The notes below the pieces were generated by a model, which searched no databases, had not been told where the DNA came from, and saw only the letters and a list, made by a program, of their open reading frames with translations. The translations under genes were made by a program, and so were the position numbers. From an uncultured beta proteobacterium (lineage in GTDB: Bacteria > Pseudomonadota > Gammaproteobacteria > Burkholderiales > Burkholderiaceae_C), in the NCBI GenBank assembly GCA_903914985.1, contig CAIWRE010000199.1, positions 1 through 7,522 of the forward strand: a stretch of DNA of 7,522 nt, written 5' to 3'. The first letter of the stretch is position 1, and each line of letters begins with the position of its first letter. This document shows, one piece after another, positions 1 through 6,569 of the stretch.

Positions 1-357
1 AATCCGCACTTGGAGCCCGCACAGTGGCAGGCCTACAACGCGCCGTTTCCCGACAAAGGCCACCGTGCAGCGCTACGCGCTTTCCCGCCCATGGTGCCGG
101 AGTTTGCGGACTCGCCAGGCGCAGCCATTTCGCGCCGCGCCCAGGCCTTTTGGCAACACGATTGGACTGGCAAAACCCTGATGGCCATTGGTCAGCAAGA
201 CCCTGTTTTGGGTGAGCCGACAATGCGCGCTCTGCAAAAAATGATTCGAGGCTGCGATGAGGTGATGCTTCTGCCGCAAGCCGGTCATTTTGTGCAAGAG
301 CACGGTGAGTCCATCGCCCAACGCGCCCTTGCCACCTTTGGAGCCAGTGACGCATGA
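1..357 (+). CDS. Haloalkane dehalogenase-like alpha/beta hydrolase (DhlA type), C-terminal part
   Basis: The open frame runs in from the left edge (first codons Asn-Pro-His-Leu), so only about the last 118 residues are present. It resembles the C-terminal third of DhlA-type haloalkane dehalogenases, cytoplasmic alpha/beta hydrolases that split carbon-halogen bonds through an Asp nucleophile, a His base and an Asp/Glu acid. Visible hallmarks are the segment YNAPFPDKGHRAALRAFP just after the cap region, GQQDPVLG carrying the probable acid Asp, and AGHFVQEHGE carrying the catalytic His near the C-terminus. The nucleophile and the halide-binding Trp residues lie upstream, outside the window, so true dehalogenase activity cannot be judged; many relatives are annotated on similarity alone. 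The stop overlaps the start of the LD-carboxypeptidase gene (ATGA), which suggests co-transcription. Confidence 0.85.
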   Translation, partial: NPHLEPAQWQAYNAPFPDKGHRAALRAFPPMVPEFADSPGAAISRRAQAFWQHDWTGKTLMAIGQQDPVLGEPTMRALQKMIRGCDEVMLLPQAGHFVQEHGESIAQRALATFGASDA

Positions 358-1262
358 GCCACATCTACATTTACTCCCCTTCAGGCGCGGTGCGTGACAA
401 AGCGGCGTTTCGACGCGGGTTGAATCATTTGCGCAGCCTGGGCCACGAAGTTGAGGTTGATGCCGATGCGCTGACACGCCATCTGCGTTTTGCCGGAGAC
501 GATGCCACGCGCCTCGCGGCCATCGGCCGCGCTGCGGCCAGCGGTGCCGATGTGGCCTTGATTACCCGGGGCGGCTATGGACTGACCCGGATCTTGCCGT
601 CTTTGCCCTACGGGGCGCTGGCCAAGGCGGTGGAATCAGGCACTCAGTTTGTCGGACAAAGCGATTTCACGGCGCTGCAGACAGCGCTCCTGGCGAAAAC
701 AGGGGCCATCACCTGGCAGGGGCCAGCGCTGGGCGAGGATTTTGGTGCCGAGGCGGGTGTCGATGACATCATGCAAGCCTGCTTTGACGATTTGCTGCTG
801 GAGCAGGGCGAGGGCGCGGGCTGGCGCATGGCTGCCACGCAGGCGCACCCGGATTTTGAAGTGCACAACGCCAAACTCTGGGGCGGCAATCTCTCGGTTT
901 TGACTTCCTTGCTCGGAACACCTTTTTGGCCCAAGGTCAAAGGCGGCGTATTGTTTTTGGAAGACGTGGGCGAGCATCCTTACAAAATCGAGCGCATGCT
1001 GACGCAACTGCTGCACGCTGGTGTGCTGGCGCAGCAAAAGGCGATTGTGTTGGGACAGTTCACCAGTTTCAAGCTGGTGCCGCATGACAAAGGGTTCAAG
1101 CTCGCCACCGTGGTCGCCTGGTTGCGCAGCCAACTGTCTGTTCCGGTGCTGACCGGTCTGCCGTTCGGCCATGTGCCGACCAAGGTGCTTATGCCGGTGG
1201 GTGCCAAGGTCGACCTGGCAGTGCAAGGGCGGGACGCCTTGCTGGTGTGGGGGCACATCTGA
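354..1262 (+). CDS. ldcA: LD-carboxypeptidase (muramoyltetrapeptide carboxypeptidase, peptidase family S66)
   Basis: Complete 302-residue protein, the usual size for the family. S66 enzymes are cytoplasmic serine peptidases that remove the terminal D-Ala from murein tetrapeptides during cell-wall recycling. The catalytic set is readable: nucleophile Ser103 in GQSDFTALQ, preceded by the RGGYGLTRILP segment (72-82); probable Glu203 in FLEDVGEHPYKIERML; and probable His273 in LPFGHVPTK. No signal peptide is seen, which fits a cytoplasmic location. The ATG at 354 overlaps the upstream hydrolase stop by four bases and has a GGAG at 340-343, ten bases before the start. The pairing with a dehalogenase-like gene probably reflects shared transcription, not a shared pathway. 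The identification is strong; the symbol is assigned by family. Confidence 0.93.
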   Translation: MSHIYIYSPSGAVRDKAAFRRGLNHLRSLGHEVEVDADALTRHLRFAGDDATRLAAIGRAAASGADVALITRGGYGLTRILPSLPYGALAKAVESGTQFVGQSDFTALQTALLAKTGAITWQGPALGEDFGAEAGVDDIMQACFDDLLLEQGEGAGWRMAATQAHPDFEVHNAKLWGGNLSVLTSLLGTPFWPKVKGGVLFLEDVGEHPYKIERMLTQLLHAGVLAQQKAIVLGQFTSFKLVPHDKGFKLATVVAWLRSQLSVPVLTGLPFGHVPTKVLMPVGAKVDLAVQGRDALLVWGHI

Positions 1263-1337
1263 ACCTGAGCCCTAGAGGCTTGGATACTCGAATCCTTTTA
1301 TTAACATAATATACATCGTATGAAGTAAAGAATGCAA

Positions 1338-1982
1338 CTAGGGCTTGAGTCGCTTAGCAATCAAGTCGTAAGATTCTTTGCGCAGACCCTGCTGCGCGAA
1401 GTCCAGCGCACTCAGCCCCACTGCATTGCGCAGGGTGATGTCTGCCCCGGCATCCAGCAAGATCGCCACGCTGGCCGCATTGCCATACATGGCGGCCACC
1501 ATCAGTGGCGTGGTTTGGTTGGGCGACTCCGCATCCACGTAGGCAAAGTGCTCCAGCAGCAAGCGAATCACCGCAGCGTGGCCGCCGGTAGCTGCGTAAT
1601 GCAGCGGCGTCCAACCGGGCTTGTTGACATCTGCATCAAGCGCAATCAAGCGCTCGCAAACTTCCAACATACCGGCCAGCGCGGCCAGCATCAGTGCGCT
1701 TTCGTCATGTTCATTGCGAACCTCTGCCTGAAGTCCGGGTGCGTCGACCAGGACTGCGAGGGTCTTCAGCGACGATTGGCGAACCGCCATCAAAACCGCT
1801 GGCGCGCCTGCCGGACCGACCGTGTTGACGTCAAAGCCGCGGTTCAGCAATTGCTTGACGGTGGATGCATCGTCTCGCTGTACCGCTTTGAAAAAATCAT
1901 CATACGAACCAGAAAATGCAGAAAACCCATTAAAAACAATTAGATAGACAAGATATTTAAGGTAACTTATTCGAATTGGCAT
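1338..1982 (-). CDS. Exported ankyrin-repeat protein
   Basis: A 214-residue protein from the ATG at 1982. A GTG one codon upstream (1985) is also in frame, but the ATG forms a TGATG junction with the tatD stop. No purine-rich ribosome site precedes either codon, so translational coupling to tatD is likely. The N-terminus looks like a signal peptide: Arg4 and Lys9, a hydrophobic run at about 10-23 (YLVYLIVFNGFSAF), and a possible cleavage site near residues 22-25. The rest is five to six ankyrin repeats, at about 27-53, 59-88 (degenerate), 94-121, 123-151 (GWTPLHYAATGGHAAVIRLL), 157-185 and 189-211. Ankyrin repeats bind proteins; the partner is unknown, and export would place this one in the periplasm. 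It is the last gene of the cluster. Its first 60 bases (1921-1980) have 17 G or C, far below its neighbours. Confidence 0.88.
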   Translation of the reverse strand: MPIRISYLKYLVYLIVFNGFSAFSGSYDDFFKAVQRDDASTVKQLLNRGFDVNTVGPAGAPAVLMAVRQSSLKTLAVLVDAPGLQAEVRNEHDESALMLAALAGMLEVCERLIALDADVNKPGWTPLHYAATGGHAAVIRLLLEHFAYVDAESPNQTTPLMVAAMYGNAASVAILLDAGADITLRNAVGLSALDFAQQGLRKESYDLIAKRLKP

Positions 1983-2773
1983 CACGCTACGCCAGAAAAC
2001 AGGCGGGTGAAGTTAGCGCTCGTCGCAGCGGCGATGTCCTCCACACTGCAGCCGCGCAAACTGGCAATTTGCTGCGCAACCAGCGGCACAAAAGATGGAT
2101 TGTTGGTTTTTCCACGGTGCGGCATCGGAGCCAGGTAGGGACTGTCCGTCTCAATCAACATACGGTCCATCGGTACCCAACTCGCCACATCACGCAAATC
2201 CTGGGCGCTTTTGAACGTCAAAATACCGGAAAACGAAATGTAAAAACCCAGTTCCAATGCCGCCTCGGCCACCGCAGCAGACTCGGTAAAGCAGTGGAAC
2301 ACACCACCCGCAGCCGTCTCGCGCCCGTCCTCGCCCTCCTCGCGCAGAATCGCCAGCGTATCTTGCGAGGCACTGCGGGTGTGAATGACCAGCGGTTTTT
2401 TCAGGGTCCGTGCGGCGCGGATGTGGGTGCGAAAACGTGCGCGTTGCCATTCCATGTCGGCAATGGTGCGGCCGTTGAGACGGTAGTAGTCCAATCCGGT
2501 CTCACCGATAGCGACCACGCGCGGCAAGGCCCCGCGCTCCAGCAGGTCTGTGATCGACGGCTCGGCAACGCCTTCGTTGTCAGGATGTACGCCAGCGGTC
2601 GCCCAAAAATTGCCATGGGCCAGCGCCAATCCATGCACTTCCGCAAACTCCTCCAACGTCGTGCAAATGCACAGGGCCCTGGTCACCTGCGCCTTTTCCA
2701 TCGCCTGGCGAATGCCGGGAAGCTCGCTTTTGAGTTCGGGGAAATTGAGGTGGCAGTGGGAATCGGTAAACAT
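1982..2773 (-). CDS. tatD: TatD-family metal-dependent hydrolase (YcfH-like DNase)
   Basis: Complete 263-residue protein, close to the usual 255-265. TatD-family proteins are TIM-barrel amidohydrolase-fold enzymes with two metals. Several characterised members are DNases with 3'-5' exonuclease activity or D-aminoacyl-tRNA deacylase-like roles, so the substrate here is not certain. The metal ligands are readable: His6 and His8 in DSHCHLNFP, Glu91 in IGETGLDYY, His131 in LVIHTR, His160 in FHCFTES and Asp210 in ETDSPYLAP. The start is an ATG 15 bases after the pilZ stop, with no strong Shine-Dalgarno visible. Its place next to holB and tmk matches ycfH in E. coli, which favours the YcfH subgroup over TatD proper. 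The stop overlaps the ankyrin gene start. Confidence 0.93.
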   Translation of the reverse strand: MFTDSHCHLNFPELKSELPGIRQAMEKAQVTRALCICTTLEEFAEVHGLALAHGNFWATAGVHPDNEGVAEPSITDLLERGALPRVVAIGETGLDYYRLNGRTIADMEWQRARFRTHIRAARTLKKPLVIHTRSASQDTLAILREEGEDGRETAAGGVFHCFTESAAVAEAALELGFYISFSGILTFKSAQDLRDVASWVPMDRMLIETDSPYLAPMPHRGKTNNPSFVPLVAQQIASLRGCSVEDIAAATSANFTRLFSGVA

Positions 2774-2788
2774 CAGCGCGAGCCGCGG

Positions 2789-3202
2789 TTAAAGGGTCTG
2801 GTTCCGGCGATCCGAATCCAGCAGGTTACCCAGTATCCCCTCTATCTTTTGCTTGATCGCAAGCGCATTGGCATCGGCTGGAAACCGAATTCCGACCCCT
2901 TGCGAGCGCCCATGCTGGGAGTTGGCAGGCGTAATCCAGGCCACGATGCCGGCAATTGCGTAACGCTGGGGATCGTCAGGGAGGGACAGCAGCATGTACA
3001 ACTCATCACCCAGCGAGTACTCCCGGCTGGTGACGCTGAAAAGTCCCCCATCCTTGAATGAAGAAATGTAGGCTGCGTGAAGCGCTGCCCGGTCTTTGAG
3101 CGTGAGTTGCATCACGCTGGGCCGTGAAACAGAGGTACTGAGTACTGAGTCAGACCAGGCTGCAGCCACAGAATTGGGGGAGTTGCTTGGAGCAAGTGCC
3201 AT
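2789..3202 (-). CDS. pilZ: Type IV pilus-associated PilZ-domain protein, non-canonical
   Basis: A 137-residue protein whose PilZ domain spans about 29-124. The pattern LTLKDRAALHAAYI, GGLFSVTSREYSLGDELYM, LPDDPQRYAIAG and QGVGIRFPAD matches the short PilZ proteins found beside holB in Pseudomonas and Xanthomonas. These are needed for type IV pilus assembly and act through protein partners (PilB and FimX in known cases). The c-di-GMP signature of canonical PilZ domains (RxxxR upstream, D/NxSxxG) is absent, so nucleotide binding is not expected. The first 26 residues are a Ser/Ala-rich tail somewhat longer than in Pseudomonas PilZ. The ATG at 3202 lies ten bases after the holB stop; a TAAGG that overlaps that stop, eight bases before the ATG, is the likely ribosome site. 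No pilus genes are present in the window. Confidence 0.9.
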   Translation of the reverse strand: MALAPSNSPNSVAAAWSDSVLSTSVSRPSVMQLTLKDRAALHAAYISSFKDGGLFSVTSREYSLGDELYMLLSLPDDPQRYAIAGIVAWITPANSQHGRSQGVGIRFPADANALAIKQKIEGILGNLLDSDRRNQTL

Positions 3203-3212
3203 GGTGCGTGCC

Positions 3213-4235
3213 TTATAAAACGGTCGCTGAGCCCAACACCGTTTGGGCTTGGCTGACCAGTGACTCTAACAATAAACCGGCGTTAAATGGGTGTTCGATC
3301 GTGCGTTTCTGGTCACTGAGCGAGCGGCCCCACTGGTTGAGTGCTGTCACGGTGGGCGCGCCCACCAGGTCGGATGCAGCAAAAAAGCGGGGTTCTGCAC
3401 CCAGGCGAACGACAAGCAAGTCATGGCAGAGCTTTTGCAGCGCATCCAGCACTCTCGCAGGACTCCAGTCCCGAACTGCACCCACGTCGCCGCGCAGCAT
3501 GGACTTGGGCAAGGCACCCCACGCCGCCGGATCCAGGCCGGCATTGGCAAAGTCCAATGCATCTTGCGGGCGTCCACCCGTGGCCAGCAAGGCCTGGCTT
3601 GCGCGCACGGCGTCCATCCCGTGGCTCTGAAGCCATTGGGTGCTGGTCGCATGATCGGGCCAGCGCATGGTGTGGCCCAGGCAGCGGCTGCGGATGGTCG
3701 CAAGCAGCCGGTGGGCAGCTTCGCTCGCCAGAACGAATTTGACATCTCCCGGCGGTTCTTCCAGGGTTTTGAGCAAGGCGTTGGCGGTGACGTTGTTCAT
3801 GTCCTCGGCAGGAAACACCAACACGGCCTTGCCGCGTCCGCGGGCGCTGGTGCGCTGGGCAAACTCAACGGCGTCGCGCATGGCATCTACGCGGATTTCC
3901 TTGCTGGGTTTGCGCTTTTTGTCGTCGATCTCGGCCTGGGCACGTTCGCTCAAGGGCCAGCCCAAGTCCAGCATCCAGGTCTCAGGCATCAGCACACACA
4001 AGTCCGCATGGGTGCGAACATCGATGGCGTGGCAACTGCCGCACTGCCCACATGCGCCATCTTCCTTTGGATGCTCGCACAACCACGCCCGTGCCATGGC
4101 CAAAGCCAGGTCATATTGGCCCAGACCCGACGGCCCGGTCAACAACCATGCATGTCCACGCTGGGCCAGGAGCTCACGCGTTTGTGCCGCGATCCATGGC
4201 GCCGGCAGATCGATGGCCGTGTCTGCGGCGCTCAA
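3213..4235 (-). CDS. holB: DNA polymerase III subunit delta'
   Basis: A clamp-loader subunit, 340 residues from the TTG at 4235. That start overlaps the tmk stop (TTGA) and has AAAGGA (4249-4244) eight bases upstream. An ATG at 4280 is also in frame with a GAGG only four bases away, but it would overlap tmk by 49 bases and add 15 residues. From the TTG: a P-loop-like GPSGLGQ at 34-40 without the Walker Lys, as usual for non-ATP-binding delta'; a zinc module with Cys53, 62, 65 and 68 (WLCEHPKEDGACGQCGSC); NALLKTLEEPP at 152-162; and the SRC motif at 183-185 that supplies the arginine finger to a neighbouring clamp-loader subunit. A charged insert (about 95-115, DDKKRKPSKEIR) follows the zinc module. 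The C-terminal collar domain is less conserved. In the cell it loads the sliding clamp onto primed DNA. Confidence 0.92.
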   Translation of the reverse strand: MSAADTAIDLPAPWIAAQTRELLAQRGHAWLLTGPSGLGQYDLALAMARAWLCEHPKEDGACGQCGSCHAIDVRTHADLCVLMPETWMLDLGWPLSERAQAEIDDKKRKPSKEIRVDAMRDAVEFAQRTSARGRGKAVLVFPAEDMNNVTANALLKTLEEPPGDVKFVLASEAAHRLLATIRSRCLGHTMRWPDHATSTQWLQSHGMDAVRASQALLATGGRPQDALDFANAGLDPAAWGALPKSMLRGDVGAVRDWSPARVLDALQKLCHDLLVVRLGAEPRFFAASDLVGAPTVTALNQWGRSLSDQKRTIEHPFNAGLLLESLVSQAQTVLGSATVL

Positions 4236-4879
4236 GGCAACAATCCTTTGCTGCGCACTGCATGCAGCACGCTTTGCCATACCGCCTCGGGGTTTTGGTT
4301 GGCGTCAATGCGGGCAAATCGCGCCGGGTCCTCGTCATGGCGGCGGGCATATCCCGCAGACACCTTTTCAAAAAACGCACCGGGCTGCGATTCAAATTTG
4401 TCGGGTACGCGGGCACCCGCAAGCCGCTGCGCCGCAACGCTGGCAGGCAGGTCAAACCACAAGGTCAAATCTGGCTGGAGCATGGGCTTGGCGGCGTCAC
4501 TCGCCGGAGCACCGCCCTGCACCCACGCTTCCAGGGTCTTGAGCACGTCCCATGCAAATTCGCGTCCCGCGCCCTGGTAGGCAAAGGTTGCATCTGTGAA
4601 ACGGTCGCATACCACCACTTTGCCCTGTGCCAAGGCAGGTGCGATCACCCGAACAATATGATCGCGCCGTGCGGCGAACACCAGTAACGACTCGGTCAAA
4701 GCGTCCATCGCGTCGTTCAGAACCATCGTGCGCAATGCCTCTGCCAAGGGTGTGCCCCCAGGTTCGCGCGTGAGGATGACTTCCCTGCCCTGCGCTTCCA
4801 GGGCTTGGGCCAAAGCTGCGATATGCGTGGACTTGCCCGCACCGTCGATGCCTTCAAAACTGATAAATAAGCCGCTCAT
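4232..4879 (-). CDS. tmk: Thymidylate kinase (dTMP kinase)
   Basis: A 215-residue cytoplasmic kinase that converts dTMP to dTDP using ATP, essential for dTTP supply. Key elements are the P-loop GIDGAGKST (10-18), REPGGT (38-43), the DRF motif with Asp92-Arg93 followed by AYQGAGR (100-106), and a LID segment around 153-172 (LAGARVPDKFESQPGAFF). The P-loop lacks the catalytic Arg of eukaryotic type I enzymes, so this is the bacterial LID-arginine type, although the usual DRFE of the LID reads DKFE here. The frame stays open upstream to 5161, but that part is out of frame with, and antisense to nothing but, the real mltG codons; the family start is the ATG at 4879 (MSGLFISFEGIDG). It lies 25 bases after mltG, and its stop overlaps the holB start. 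Confidence 0.96.
   Translation of the reverse strand: MSGLFISFEGIDGAGKSTHIAALAQALEAQGREVILTREPGGTPLAEALRTMVLNDAMDALTESLLVFAARRDHIVRVIAPALAQGKVVVCDRFTDATFAYQGAGREFAWDVLKTLEAWVQGGAPASDAAKPMLQPDLTLWFDLPASVAAQRLAGARVPDKFESQPGAFFEKVSAGYARRHDEDPARFARIDANQNPEAVWQSVLHAVRSKGLLP
4235..4249 (-). promoter_or_regulatory. Ribosome binding site that decides the holB TTG start
   Basis: On the minus strand AAAGGA (4249-4244) is followed by eight bases and then TTG (4235-4233), whose last two bases begin the tmk TGA stop. Spacing and overlap are typical of translational coupling, and this supports the rare TTG start over the in-frame ATG at 4280. It is a reading of the sequence, not an experimental start. Confidence 0.6.
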
Positions 4880-4904
4880 TGTTCTCTGTATTGGATAGGT
4901 GGCG

Positions 4905-5912
4905 CTATTTTCCACGCTGGTATTGGTTGACGGCCCGATTGTGCGCGTCCAGCGTCTCGGAGAACTGGCTGGTGCCGTCGCCTCTGGCCACAAAATACAG
5001 CGCTTTGGAGGACGCGGGGTGGACGGCCGCAGCCAAGGCCTGGCGTCCGGGCATGGCAATCGGCGTGGGGGGCAGTCCCGCCCGGGTGTAGGTGTTGAAC
5101 GGTGTATCGGCCAACAAATCGGCCTTGCGCAAATTACCGTCGAACGACGGCCCCAGGCCATAAATCACGGTCGGGTCGGTCTGCAGGCGCATGCCTAGAA
5201 GCAGGCGGTTGTGAAACACCGCGGAGATCTGCGGTTGGTCGCGGGTGCGTCCGGTCTCTTTTTCAATGATGCTGGCCAATACCAGGGCCTGGTCCGGTGA
5301 CTGCAAAGGGAGCTTGGGGTTGCGCTGATCCCATGCAGCCGCAAGCCGCTTGTCCATGGCGTGCAGCGCGCGTTGCAGCACCGCCAGGTCGCTGGAGCCT
5401 TTGGAATAGGTGTAGGTGTCCGGGAAAAAACGGCCTTCAGGCGCTACACCGGGCCGGCCGAGTTGCGCCATAAGCTGAACTTCGGTCATTTGCGCGCTGT
5501 CAGGCCGCAAGTTGTCGGCACGCTGTAGCGCGTCGCGCACCTGGCGGAAGTTCCATCCCTCCACCAGCGTCACGCTGCGTGACGCTTCGTCGCCCTGAAC
5601 GAGCTTTTGCAATAAGGTGCGAGGGCTCACGTCGCCCTGCAATTCGTAGCTGCCAGCGCGGATTTGCCTCGCTTGGCCCGAGACACGAAACCACCCGTAG
5701 AGCAGCTGCGGCTGCACTGACACGCCCGCATTCGCCACCGCTGACGCCACTTCGCGGGGGCTGGCGCCGGGTTCAATCGAGAGGTCCACCAAAGACGCGT
5801 TCAACGCCAGCGGCGCATTCACCCACCAATAGCCCAGTGAGGCGACTAGCATGGACGCGAACAGGCCAAAAAATACGATGCCGCGCAAACGTCGGCCCCA
5901 GGTTGAACGCAC
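4905..5912 (-). CDS. mltG: Endolytic murein transglycosylase MltG (YceG-like)
   Basis: A 335-residue inner-membrane enzyme that cleaves nascent glycan strands inside the chain and is thought to set glycan length. An N-terminal anchor helix (about 11-31, GIVFFGLFASMLVASLGYWWV) follows a basic MRSTWGRRLR cytoplasmic tip. A LysM-like region spans about 46-105. The YceG catalytic domain follows, with EGRFFPDTYTY (159-169), LASIIEKETG (212-221; Glu217 aligns with E. coli catalytic Glu218), FHNRLLLGMRLQTDPTVIYG (233-252) and TYTRAGLPPTPIAMPG (274-289). The length is near the usual 330-350. The start is a GTG with AAGGGAG (5929-5923) ten bases upstream; no ATG fits before the anchor helix. It is the first gene of the minus-strand cluster and precedes tmk, as in E. 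coli. Confidence 0.95.
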   Translation of the reverse strand: MRSTWGRRLRGIVFFGLFASMLVASLGYWWVNAPLALNASLVDLSIEPGASPREVASAVANAGVSVQPQLLYGWFRVSGQARQIRAGSYELQGDVSPRTLLQKLVQGDEASRSVTLVEGWNFRQVRDALQRADNLRPDSAQMTEVQLMAQLGRPGVAPEGRFFPDTYTYSKGSSDLAVLQRALHAMDKRLAAAWDQRNPKLPLQSPDQALVLASIIEKETGRTRDQPQISAVFHNRLLLGMRLQTDPTVIYGLGPSFDGNLRKADLLADTPFNTYTRAGLPPTPIAMPGRQALAAAVHPASSKALYFVARGDGTSQFSETLDAHNRAVNQYQRGK

Positions 5913-5946
5913 GCTTTTATTGCTCCCTTTTCTTTAGAACAGGTCC

Positions 5947-5952
5947 ATCATA
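5947..5952 (-). promoter_or_regulatory. Possible -10 element for the mltG cluster
   Basis: TATGAT on the minus strand, about 34 bases before the mltG GTG, matches five of six positions of the sigma-70 -10 consensus. No good -35 hexamer stands 16-18 bases upstream (CTAACC at best), so this is only a candidate. The 113-base divergent region (5913-6025) must hold promoters for both directions unless the right-hand gene is driven otherwise. Confidence 0.25.
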
Positions 5953-6025
5953 AAGCGATACGGCGGCAGGGTTAGACTGCGGCCTACCGAACCCGACGCC
6001 TTCCTTCTTCAGCACGGATGCACCC

Positions 6026-6538
6026 ATGAAAAAACGCAAATCAACGCCCTCCTCGACCATGAAGCACAGCGCCAGCATCTGGGACGGTGAAGTGGGCAAC
6101 TCCCGCTGCATCGATGTCGTCCATTGGGAAGGCGATATCACGCCCGAAGAGCTCGCCAATGTGGCGAGCCAGATTTCGCCCGTCTGGGAAATGGTCGATT
6201 TGCAACTCGACCCCGCGCATCCGCTGCACGGCAATGCCTACCACTTGCGTCGCCTGACCGATGACGAGTACGAAGAGGCAGAGTTCTACAAGCGCCGCGC
6301 GGCGTTTGAGGCCAAGCATGTGGGTAAACGCGTCTGGGTCCATGGCTACCATATCGAAGTGCGTCCAGGGGAACACACCGACCAACCCTTCTATTACGAC
6401 ATGATGTTCAGCACGGTGTTTCACACGCTGGACGAGATTGAAGCGCTGTGCGACAAGCACTATGGCGCTGGGGTGTGGGACGAGTACAGCCTGTACCTCG
6501 ACCACAAGCTTCCCAATCCCCTGCCCATCGATTTTTGA
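6026..6538 (+). CDS. Hypothetical protein, 170 residues, family not recognised
   Basis: I do not recognise this protein. It is a soluble-looking 170-residue chain with no signal peptide or membrane segment. After a basic tip (MKKRKSTPSSTMKH) it is acidic and rich in Trp, Tyr and His. Notable stretches are ITPEELANVASQISPVWEMV (38-57), a charged probable helix DDEYEEAEFYKRRAAFEAKH (79-98), a short probable beta segment KRVWVHGYHIEVRPG (101-115), and DEIEALCDKHYGAGVWDEYS (136-155), then a Pro-rich end. Codon use and the clean frame look like a real gene. The ATG at 6026 is the first in frame after the divergent region; only a weak ribosome site (CGGA) precedes it, and a second ATG is at 6059. 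It is divergent from mltG and convergent with the MFS gene, so the context gives no function. Confidence 0.75.
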   Translation: MKKRKSTPSSTMKHSASIWDGEVGNSRCIDVVHWEGDITPEELANVASQISPVWEMVDLQLDPAHPLHGNAYHLRRLTDDEYEEAEFYKRRAAFEAKHVGKRVWVHGYHIEVRPGEHTDQPFYYDMMFSTVFHTLDEIEALCDKHYGAGVWDEYSLYLDHKLPNPLPIDF

Positions 6539-6541
6539 GCC

Positions 6542-6569
6542 GGGCGCGCTGGATTTAGCGCCCCCTTTT
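6542..6569 (+). terminator. Hairpin with T run between convergent genes
   Basis: GGG(C)GCGCT at 6542-6550 pairs with AGCGC(C)CCC at 6557-6565 (eight pairs, one C-C mismatch, loop GGATTT). It is followed by TTTT at 6566-6569. It starts four bases after the stop of the 170-residue gene, which fits a rho-independent terminator for that gene. The T run is short and contains part of the MFS stop codon. In the opposite direction the hairpin is followed by GGCTCAAAAATC, so it would be poor as a terminator for the MFS gene. Confidence 0.5.

Noticed and set aside
1280..1310. Promoter-like TTGGAT and CATAAT on the + strand in the AT-rich gap
   Set aside because: The spacing is 19 bases, the -35 is weak, and no gene follows on that strand.
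1263..1337. Terminator or tRNA-like remnant between ldcA and the ankyrin gene (GGATACTCGAATCC then TTTTATT)
   Set aside because: The hairpins there have only four pairs (AGCC/GGCT and GGAT/ATCC). The T-arm resemblance lacks the conserved GTTCGA core and no acceptor or anticodon arm is present.
1976..3061. Long open frame (361 codons) antisense to tatD and pilZ
   Set aside because: It is antisense to two well-supported genes, has a composition typical of shadow frames in GC-rich DNA, and shows no recognisable domain.
3291..4580. Open frame of 429 codons antisense to holB and tmk
   Set aside because: The opposite strand carries clear family motifs. The translated product is Gln/Gly/Ala/Arg-rich without domain features, as expected for a shadow frame.
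4880..5161. Upstream extension of the tmk frame to 5161
   Set aside because: The extra 94 residues are Pro/Arg-rich and come from the wrong frame of the mltG 3' end; the tmk family start at 4879 is clear.
5969..5994. Inverted repeat GGGTT/AACCC in the mltG divergent region as an operator
   Set aside because: The arms are only five bases with a 16-base gap, easily expected by chance, and no regulator gene is nearby.
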